Below are positions 13,501-25,500 of a stretch of DNA of 64,000 bases, piece after piece. Under the pieces are notes generated by a model. It did not search any database. It saw nothing but the letters and a program-made list of their open reading frames with translations, and was not told the DNA's origin. A program made the translations under genes and the position numbers. The DNA is from Schistosoma haematobium (lineage: Eukaryota > Platyhelminthes > Trematoda > Strigeidida > Schistosomatidae), in contig NC_067197.1 of assembly GCF_000699445.3 (NCBI RefSeq), positions 9,120,152 to 9,184,151 of the forward strand. The letters run 5' to 3'. Numbering within the stretch: the stretch's first letter is position 1; each line of letters starts with the position of its first letter.

Positions 13501-16500
13501 TTACAAATTCTGTTTAGCTACAATGGTTAGTTCATTTCTATGGGCTGAAACATCAAATATTTTGGCAGCCATAACAAACGATAAACTTGTAATCTGGTTC
13601 TATCCTGATATTGCACTGACCAATAGTGATATACTTAACTTAACAAAAGAAGAACATAACATAATGTAAATTTTATTGAAGGAATTTCGAAAGTTCTTTA
13701 ATTGGATGGATGATTGCTGATTGTTTTATTGATTGATTGAGCCTACTTTATTGAAATTCAGTAGTAAAAGTGGTAATTCCTATATTCCAAATACCTGGTT
13801 GTTTCACCTAAGCTTTTTTCTAAAACTGATTTATAATAGTGAATTATTCACTTAGTCGGTGTATTTGCTCACTTAATAATCAACATGATGAGGTTTAAAA
13901 CAGATGAATTCTGTTCCAAGTAAAAGAAATATACGTCTAAATATTTAAAGTGGTATGTATCCGCAATCGGATTGGGTGCTTTTTCATTGACTTTAAGTTT
14001 TCCATTCACCCACATAATTTTATATAGTTATTAGTACTGTAGTACACACACATCTATTAAACACAACATAGATGATCAAATATCAAATAAAAGGGGTTAT
14101 TGTATCTCATAGTTCTAAATTTTAAAGTGGGTTTAGTATGTTTCCTCTTAATTAAACTCTTTGATTTTCAGAAAGTCTCTAATGATCTCCTAATAATCCC
14201 GAATATAAAATTTCAATGTCTTTACAGAATATTTTCTTAAGTTAACATGAAAATCTATAGTTTATGTCGGGATCATATGTTAGTATTTAGAAAACGTTCG
14301 ATTACTTTAATTTTCTAATAGGATATCATACATATATGATGTACGTAATACAAGTCAGTACTGAATTCTTATCTCCGAAGTTAGGATTAATGTAGTTTTA
14401 CATTATATACCGGTGTCAGTTAGGCAACCATTGTAAACCAGGAAGGACTGGATAGTTGTTCTGCAGTGTACATCCAAAACCTCATTAGGAGTAGAACATA
14501 GGACCTTCAAGTTTCTTGACGAGCCCTTAACCTTTATACCGCCAATCTGAAATCCAGTAGCTTGGATTCTTAACTGCAAATGATTTACAATACGACCTAT
14601 CCATCTTTTAATGGCATTGGTAGGTAGCTAACTGCCTCACAATCGACATGGTTAGACTCCACTAGTCACGTCTTTAACTCCGAGAATCACTTTTAAAAAT
14701 TATTCATTAGTGTGTGTATGATGATTCTGTGGAGTGCTAATTAATTTTCATCAGTGTGGGCTTTCTTTTTTTGTTTAAATGATTAGATGTACTTAGATTA
14801 AGTCCATAAGTTTTTCCCTTGTCGATATTCACGTGTAGCAAATATGAATATGTATCTTGAGTCTCATTTCATCACATTTAAATAATTTCATCAACACTTG
14901 GATCTGGGTACATCCAACTGATGAGTTCCAAATTAAACGAAACACAAATCTTGAATTTCATTGTTAGCCACCATCCAACTCTAGTGAAAATTCTATTTTC
15001 TTCTTGCATAGTATGCAAATTATTGATGGCTGATTTATTGTAAATTAATTTGTGAAAGCATCAAGAATCTAGATTAGCAATTCAAACTTTGTTCAAGTTC
15101 AAAAACGTATAGTACGTTAGCAAGTATGCTCGCGGTGGTTTAATCTATCTGTACATTATGACATACACTTTTCAGCGTATACAGACTAGTGAATTGATAT
15201 GAATGTGAATTTAAATGAATTATGGATACTGTTCAATCTAAAGTGAGTTTTTATTATAGGATGATATTTCACTGAGTTACTACAAAAAATGTATAAACAA
15301 TGAACAAGTAAAACTTTAGGTTTGACTCAGTAAGTTCTTTAGATCATGTCCGACGCGTAATTGTCAGGTTTTGGGTTTGATCCCCGGCATGAAATTATTC
15401 ACTGATAATCTCTAAATCAGAGTAAAAGACCTATTAGAACTTCTTATTTTTCAACTTTTGCGGATGGTGTCAGTCTGTGATAAAATCATGTTTTTAAAAT
15501 ACTTACGTACTTACGCCTGTTGCTCCGAATGGAGCATAGGCCGCCGACCAACATTCTCGAACCCATTATGTCCTGAGCCTTCCTTTCTAGTTCCATCCAA
15601 TTCTTGTTCATTTTTCTCATGTCTATCTCCATTTCTCGACGTAATGTGTTCTTTGGTCTTCCTCTTTCCCTTTGGCCTTGAGGATTCCACGTGAGGGCTT
15701 GCCTTGTGACGCAGTTGGGTGCTTTCCTCAACGTGTTTCCTATCCACTTCCAACACTTCTTACTAATTTCATCTTCCGCTGCGATCTGGTTTGTTCTCTC
15801 CCACAGTAGGTTGTTGCTGATAATGTCTGGCCAACGGATCAGAAGTATTTTGCTTAGACAGCTGTTAATAAACAATTGTATCTTCTGGATGATGACTTTC
15901 GTAGATCTCCAGGTTTCCTCCCCATACAGTAGAACTGTCTTGACATTTTTATTGAGAAATCTGACCTTGGTGTTGGTTGACAGACAGTTGTTTTGAGTTC
16001 CAGATGTTCTTCAGTTATAAATATGCTACTCTTGCTTTGCCGATCCGCGCCTTCATATCTTCATCAGATCCATCGTGTTCATCAATGATGCTGCCCAGAT
16101 ATGCAAAGGTTTTTAAAATACGCCAACTATTTATTGTTTACTTACTATTTATTAAATGAGTATCGATAAATCATTGTTTATCATTTCGTTTTGTAATTAT
16201 CAGTGATGATTATGGGAAACAATTGGAACTGATTAATTTTTATCGAGATCGAATAATGATAAAACAGGCTGATGGAAGTACTGTTTATTGTCCGATTTCA
16301 ATTTACCCTGATAAACTACATCAGTTAGTTAGTCTAAGTAAATGGAATGAAGCACTCAAGTTATGCTGGACAGTTAAGGTAAACTAATTTATTAGCAGTG
16401 TTGCAATTTTATATGTGATTTACCAAATGACATTGAGCAATGAACGATAGCAAGATCTTGATGCTTATAGGTCGTCAAGATCTTTCTTAGCTAGTAGCCA

Positions 16501-19500
16501 ATCAGAAGACGTAAATAGGGCGTAGACTAGATGTCTATTGTACTCAGTTCAGCTTTAGCTCAAAATACATACAATATTACGACTGAAATGCCTGAACATA
16601 CAGAACACCGAGCAAGAAATCATACTTTAAACACAATCCTACCATAAGTGGTAAAAAACAGAGCAAACAGTATAATGAATTGGTAATAATTAGGGGATAG
16701 TAATATATATAACAACAGTTGATAGGTCCACTGGAAGCTTGCGATAAGGGGAGTACAGAAATGCAACAGAACGGTTATTTACTAGTTATACAATAAAATT
16801 ATAAATAATAATAACCAGATAAAGTTAAAACTTTTCCAATATTTGTCGCGTTATAAAAAACTATATTCCATTAATATTTGCAGTGACTTTTAATTCACTT
16901 TTATTACTGGTGGAGTTATCTACGAACAGAAGATCCACTTCATGATCGTTTAAAAGTTAAAACAAATTACCTATTTATAAGCCAATAATCTTACATTGAA
17001 ATAGTCAGTCCCTTTGAAAAATTCAAACAATGCAGTAGAAAGGTCAAGTGTGTCAGAAACATGATATGTTGACGCAATACATTATAAGTAATCTGTTACC
17101 GATCGACATGTGAGTGTGAACGCATACAAATAGGGATGAGTAATCGGTATTTGCAAACTGGGTGGGTAAACAAGCATCAAAATGTCTGAAAAAACAAAGA
17201 AAATTCAATGATCTAATAACAGTAGATGACAAGCACCTATCTTCTATCATTACCAAACTGAATAGTTGAAATAGATCACGTAACTTGTCCGAATTCAGCC
17301 TTTGAAGTTTTAAGTCATGTGCTGCTTATTTAAATGTTCACCTTTATGTTCAACACTGAAGTTGATCAGTCTCTTTCTAGCATATTTACATCTTGAGTAG
17401 ATTGCCTTGATAGTGCCACTAACTCACAAGCATTTTCTAAGCAGAGATGAATGGTGGCTAGCAGTGGAATTCAGAACGCATATCCCATCGTATTTGGTAC
17501 TTGTCAGTGGGATGTATCTAAATCCCAGAATTGATGTTCACTCCGGGACAATAAAGTTTAGTTTTTTCATAGCGTCACTTAATTCGTAAGTTAATAATAA
17601 AAAGCAGTTTGAAAGTGTCTTTACGTTTGTTGGTCGTCAGTCGTATGGTCATAGATCAAAGTAAAGACCTGTAAATGAAATGAGTTTATTGTTGAACTCT
17701 TACAAATATACTTCCACATAAAGCCGTTAAGAGATGCAATTAAACTCAGAATTATATTGTTATTTATTATTTAAAAACACAATAGGACCGGATTCTTTGG
17801 GCATGTTTAGCTGGCATAGCAACAAATGCTAAAATGTTGGATGTAGCGGAAATAGCATTTGCTGAAATTGAAGAAGTAAGTTTTTCTAAAAAGAGAAAAG
17901 CACGAGATCATAATTATTCTATAAATATATATTATTTAACTTGCTAATTTTTAACCGAATCAATTTGAATAGTGTTTCTAAAATGCGGTTGTTAAGGCCT
18001 AAGAATTAGACGTATTGACATCGACTTCTTAACCGCTTTCTAGTCCTCAGAGATATTTTACTCTTTAACAATGCACCGGACAACAATAAACGGAAAATAC
18101 GAAAGACTCTCTAGATTCAAGGCTAGTGACCTTAAGATTTCAGAAGTTTCTGCGAACAGGTTGAAATCGCTAATGAGATTGTTAACCATAATATAATCTG
18201 TCGTTTTCTCGAATTCCTCTGGAGGTTTCTAGAAATCTCTGACTGGACTATGTATTCTCAGCATTATCTGCTCCTTGTAAGACATTTCTAGAAATTACAA
18301 AGGACACCCTGTAGGACTAAAAACTTCATTTGCAAAATGTTAATCAATCGTTTCAGACTTCAAAGTTCCTTCATTTCCACACCAATCATTCACTGTTCTC
18401 GTTCTCTTTTCTTCGATCTTCTTAACCTTCTGCTGCCAGGTATTTCACTTCCGATTGATGATACATACTACTTATATCTATCGACATCCGTAGCACACAA
18501 CGTATTAGTAATAATCACGTTGAATTAAAAACGGAATTAATGTTGAATAAAAATCACAATGAGCAGAGAAAATGAAAATTTTTTTCCTTTCCATTCAGTC
18601 ATTTAACCCAGCATACTTCATTTGAAGCAAAGTCTATCCAGATTATGTCATGTGAACATATCACATCACTCCAATCCTTACATGAAACAAAGTTACCATT
18701 CGAATATGATTAGATAAGGATGTCGTACAAAATTAATTCTTGGCCTTATTATACCTTTGATAATGTTAGTTATTTCTGGAAAATTTTCGAATCAGAGTTA
18801 TTCTTTATTTCGGTATCTGTGAATTTTACAAATAGAACTTTGTTTTTAGTATCTTTCATACACTTAGCACCCGATTATTGTGAAGTGATCTTTTGCTTTT
18901 TATAATGGTCTTTGCCCATCAAAGTTGTTCAGCATTACAAAGCCATTCAGACATATAGTATTAGTATCTGATAAATGATATTTTGAGAGACAACTCCTAG
19001 TATTGTATATTAATTAAAGAAATTAACCAACCATTATTATTATCTTTATGAGCAACTCTTTACATACTTGCTTACCTACCCATGTTACTCCTCGTGGAGG
19101 AGCATAGGCCACACACCAGGACTCTCCATCGAGATCCTTCCTGGGCAGTCTTTTTCAGTCGCTATTTATCCTTCTGATGTCTACTCCGCCTGTAGCTCTT
19201 CTAGGGTTACTACCGGTCTCAAGCCAGGGTAAAAGAGAAGAGTTGGGCATGAGGTCAATAACCCCACTCCGTAGAAAACAACCTGGTTAAAAAACACTAT
19301 CCAGAGAAGCTTTTTAATATACAATGAAATGAAATATCAAGTACTATTGACTATTATAAGAATTCACAGTAGATACAAGTTTCTATGACTCACTATTGTC
19401 AAAGGTTTGAATTCTTCCACTGTTGATATTCAAGATTGTAATTCGATCAGCTTCTGTTGATATATGCCCATCCTGCATAAACGAGCTCGCTATAAGTAAG

Positions 19501-22500
19501 TTGTCACGAGTTTTTACAAAATATATAGATAAAAACATCTTCCTCATTGAACGAGTTGGCGGTTTTCTCAACTCAGTAACTCAATGGATAAGATGTTTAA
19601 CATTTCAGTCCACAAGTACTCGATTTGAGTAGTGATATGAAATTCAACATTAAAGCTCAGATATATATAGCTGATGAGTCTCAAACAGAAAGAAACATTA
19701 CTCTTAGATTTCATCGTAAACAATAATCCACGTGAACGTCTTATTTGAAACCATAATTTGTTTATTGACATAGCTGTTCATGCATAATTTACCTATTGAC
19801 CATTCGTAAATCTTTTTCTAATCATTAAAACATTATTATTCAGGTCGATAAAGTGGAATATATTCGATATATCAAAAGTTTACCTACAACAGAAATGAAA
19901 AATGCTGAAATATTACTTTTATCAGGTTAGAGGTGATTTATGATTGTATATTTAAAATGCTATCACAATGCTATAAATTGTTTTCGCTAATGATTGCTTT
20001 TAACAAACGAGGTGATTATACAACCAAAATTAGGAAGTTTTTTCTGTTGGATATTATCATTAATTAAAACTGATATACTCAAACAATAGATTAAGTTGAC
20101 AAGATAGTCGTAATCTATAAGCTTGAAGACCATTGAGTAACATGAATTGCGTTGAGATGTATTTTCTTTGTCGAATTTTACGTGGAGACTTTGATCATTG
20201 GTATTATCTAGAGTGTTTATTATGAATCAGTCTCAAACAAGGATGACAAAGCTGTTAAGCCTTCATGATTTTCACTAACACAACAGAATATTATTTATTG
20301 TAAATCATGACTGAAGCACAAAATGCTTGCACTGATTACAATAACTAAGATATCATGGTATTATCCTATGAAGACAGCCGCAGCGCAAAGGAAAGTTTTT
20401 TTGATCAACACATTTGCAATTTATACTGTAATTGTAATTTATCATTTTAAAATTTTTCCTACGGTTATAAAATAAAAGGATAAGGATTTCATTGGTCATA
20501 CACCTAACACTAGGCTCAACAGATCACATGATTCATCCAACTGGATTATGCGACCATTGATCACAAGCTTGAGTAAAGTGGAACAAAAGCTTACCAACAC
20601 TATAAGTCAGTCGACAAATGTAATCCAGTTTGCATGAAAAATCATTGCTTACATTTTAGTGTAATCGGTTATGTATTATTTATTTATTTAATTTTTATTT
20701 GAACACATAAATATTGGTACAAGAGGGCACCAAATAAATATGCGCCACATAAATCATTCGATTTGTGTGGGGGCTGTGACACTGCCCGAGTGCCCAGACC
20801 GAAGCAGGTGGTTTTCTTAGGGGGCCACGAGCCGAGCCTTTGACCTAGAGGTCTGATCCTCAAGGCAGTGGAACATCGTGAGGAGATGCAGTCCCATGAT
20901 AACCGGCGACCAACGATTGGTTCATACGCCATTTGTTCCCGCAGGATACTGGAGCCCATGTGGACCATTGGTTTGGGATCCGGTTAACGCGCCGGACATT
21001 CGCTTTTCGTCCTCCCATTTTCGTAAACAACACCCCTGGTGCGAGAAGGCAGTGAGTAGGACTTCCCTGGCAGAGGCTGTATATGCGTGGCCGTGTGAGA
21101 GCATTTCGAGAAGGAGGGCGGGCCCACCCCACTCTCGGCCATACCAAGGCATTTGGGGGCTCGTTAAATTATCATGGTTCGATTTCATTTAACACATAAC
21201 TCGTACTATTTCTTTTGAATTCAATTTTTTATAGGTGAATATCAAGAGGCTGAAGCAATTCTACTACAGAATCATTTATATTTTCGTGCTATCATGCTCA
21301 ATTTGCATGCATTTAAATGGAATAGGTCAGTTATTAAAATTGGTTTTTCTTTTCTTTACTTCATTTTACATTAAATTCTCTGGTTTCTACTAGTTTTAGC
21401 AGAGAATGAAGGATGATTTTATGTGAATTACACTAATAATATTTTACTTGCTAATTGTTACTTATTAGTAATATCAAACCGAAATAGAGGAATTTATCTC
21501 CGATGTTTTATGATCAAATTTAAAAGTGTTATGAATTATGATAAATGACAATGTTAGTCGATATTCGTAAGCTACTACTTTTGACCACAGATACCTTAGA
21601 AATATTGCTCGCATCTTCTGGGATCACCGGGTAAGTAATAATCAGGTTAGACGCAGGGTACTAGAGAATGATAGTAAATCAGTTGATGAGGTTGTGAATC
21701 TTCATCAACTGAGATGGTTGAGCAATGTATTACGCATGCCCAACCATCGATTACCATGACGTGCAATGCTGACTAGTGTTGGAGGCAGTTGGAAGAAAGT
21801 TAGAGGCGGCCTAACCACTAACTTCTAGTCTGTGCCATGTTGGTAGATGCAGACTATACTTGGTTGGAGGCCTCGTGACTATCGTAACGAACGGTTGAAG
21901 ACTCTGTGTGACATGGCTCAGAATCGATCACAATGGCGTCGGTGTATAAACTCTTCCCTTAAACCGTAAGATTGCATCATACCTTTCTTTCTATGAACTA
22001 ATTCTTTCTTCCTGTACTAAGTCCTTATATGCAATCTTTCTTTTATATATTACCACCACTGAATTAACTACTTCTATGAATCCTGTGTTCATCTTGTTGT
22101 GCTAATGAGGTATGGCAACTTGGACCGATGCACATAAGCGCCTGGTCCTACGTTGTAGCTGACTGGCTGACTGTTCGATAAATGAAATGCTTTATGAAGC
22201 TTTGTGGCCGAAGGTTAACTCCATATGGGATCAAATTATCGACACGAAGTCATTGAATGCAGTTTGATATCAAAGACAAAACCAGAAAATAGGTCTGATC
22301 TTATTAAAATAACATAGTACTATACAAACTGCTAGGTAAAAAGCAACAATGATTCGACGGCATATGCAAGTTAATGTAACGTAGGAATAAAATATGATTT
22401 TTCATCGGTACGAATATACGATAATACTATGACTCTAGACTGGGCACTCAAAACGAGATAATTAGAACACCATACTAGATCATGCAGTATGTACAGGTAC

Positions 22501-25500
22501 AATATCGGACAGAAAGTAGAGAATACAGTAATGAACTAGCAATAGGTTACTTAACACAAATGGTGAAATCCCACAGTGAGTTTAGAGAACAAATCCACAA
22601 TAAAAAGGCAGTAAGACTATAATTTATGGACGATCTTTGAGTGATACCAAATTGTCCTTGAGAAACTTCAACCATTTACTACGGTCAAAATAAGTTTATA
22701 AATTAGTTTTAAGAATCGCGACTAAGAGTTAGGGTTAAAAGTTGGGATAAGGAATCAGAATTAGGTTTTTCATCGCGAAATGATATTAGGTGTTATGTAA
22801 ATTTAGGATAAGGATAGACTCCACTATCGTTCGCAATAGTGACCTTGAACTTGACACCCAACCAAAATGAAGTTGGACTTGTTATTTACACGTTCATAAT
22901 CCATGATGGAGGGCGTGTTTAGTTCTGTCATTATTACTGGCTTACATGATAAATGTATAGTTTTCTACGACGAAAATACTACTCCATCATCCTACGGACT
23001 TGTAAAACGTAACGCAATCAGTCATGATGGAAAAGAAATTGTAATATAGCAAAAGTCATATCTCTAATTAATTCTATGATAGAAATTATTACAGAATACC
23101 TACCACTGAGTGAGTAAATATACGAAAAAATAATTGTAATTACTTACTATACTTACGCCTGTTACTCCTCGTGGAGGAGCATAGGCCACCCATCAGCACT
23201 CGCCATCCAACCCTGTCCTGGGCAATCCTTTCCAGTTTTTATTCATCCTTTTCATATATGCTTCTATTTCCCGACGTAATGTGTTCTTTGGTCTTCCTCT
23301 TTTCCATTTCCCTTCAGGATTCCAAGTTAGGACTTACCTTGTGATGCAGTTTGATGCTATTGTTGTGTACTAGGTTCAAAGAGAATTTTATGCTATATGC
23401 ATGCAAATCCGCTCCGTTATTGTTCCTAATTACTTATTATGATACATTCAAAAAACCTGTCAACGTGAAGTTCGTCCCCAGCCATATGGATAAATAAATT
23501 TTGCACCAAAATGAGAGAGCTGTAATCTTAGGTCTGATTCGTTCGTACATAAATCATGGCCTCTCCGAAAGGCATTCACGATACTATTACTGTTTCAACA
23601 TTTAGCAAAGATAAATGTCTGTCCGCTATCACACATCATGCCATTGTAAACCTCTCGTTCGCCAGTGAAATTAATATATGACTGCCAAACTACTAGTCAT
23701 AACGTTTTAATTTTTCCTCTGATAATTCTAAATCATAGAAATTATTAATCGCATCCAAGAATTTATGTGTTTAGAGTAAAATTTAATCCTACTTTTATTA
23801 GTCCACGATATTGCGCGACCGAAGGTCCCGGGTTCGAGTCCGACGTGCGGGATTGTGGCTGAGCACTGCTGAAGAGTTGCATACTAGGACGAAAAGGCTG
23901 TCCAGTGCTTCTGGGTTTTTAATGGTCGTCTAACATTGGTCTATTCGTGATATAAATTTAAACTCAACAATCTAATTTTATTATTTAACTGGGCGATAAA
24001 AATAAATTTATCTGTTTACAAAAATAGGAAATGAGAATAGTTAAATTTATAGGTTGGCTACTTCAAAGTTTGTTTAGTCGGTCAGTTATGAGCAAGTATA
24101 CCCACTTAATATCGAAGCAATACGCACACTATGTACATATGCCAATAAGAGACTGATCAATCGCAGTCCTAAACATCAACGGGAAGATTCAAACAACCAA
24201 TACCAAATGAATTTAAACTTAACCCGATTGCACAAGCAAATGGCTATCAGGACTCGGTAGCTAAGTGGATAACGCGATGGTGTTTGAAGCGAATGGTACT
24301 GAGTTCAAGTCGCAGAGTGAACATCAACTTTGAGATGCTGGTACATCCAGCTGACGAGTCCCAAATAGGACGAAACGTGCATCCTGGGATCCACTGTTAA
24401 CCACTATCCATCCTTACATATAAATTGATAATCATTTGATAGTAGTCTTATTGAATCTGCATGTATTATTTATCCACGAGAACTAATGTGCTTATTTCAA
24501 TGTTTGCTTCCTTTGATTTTATTCACTCATTTATTCATCCGCTTACAGAGCACTTGAATTGGCAAATAAATATAATTTAGCAGTTGATATTGTATTATCA
24601 ATGAGACATGATTATTTAAAACAATTAAATCGTGTTGAAGAATTACATTTATTTAATTCACAATCAAAACAAGCAAGTTAAATATTACAATTAAACATTA
24701 ATTTATAAATAATAATTGTTGCATTTAGTTTGGATATAGTAGTGAATTCTTGAAGAGTTTCTTTCCAAAGGTTCTTTTTCAACAATGATTAACAGTCAGA
24801 TTTTTGGATACAGTTCTACTTTAGTAAACTTTTCATCTCATAATATAATGAGTATGGTAGACTAGGACATTGTAGTGGTGTCTTTTTCTTCTCCTGCAAT
24901 GTATGCACTAAGCTTAATAATAAAGTACCACTGGTTACGCCTTAATAATCAACTGGTGTGTAGACATATCAGTTTTAACGGGTCAATCACTAATTGCATA
25001 AGAACTCAGTAATAACAGCTATAACAAAAACACAGATCCAAGTCACGTGAGTTAAGCTAATGATCACAAGATTGTAGATATGTCTTGTTGAAGTGTTAAC
25101 TAGATTAAACAAATCTATCTGTTAAGTTGGTTTCAATAACCTAATGAGACAGTGTACTGTAGTGTTACACCGATATTTGATATGGACGAATAACTGGGAT
25201 AGGTAAAAAGTTTAGAACTTTTCTACGGAAAATGATTATATATATTTTTGTTACATAGTTGTTAAATGTTTATGACATTTTTATATTACCGTTATTGTAG
25301 GTTTTAATTTAACCGATAAACCGTTACTAAACTACCGTTAATTAATAATGCACCTTATGCATACATTAGGATTTCTTCTTGGTAGATCGTTGTAGTCATC
25401 CATTTTGATATATACAATCCTGTGAATCGTAGGATAAAACAATCAGAGAAGCTGAGTCTATTCGCTATCTTCGTGTTCTGACTGGCTACATGGACCAACA

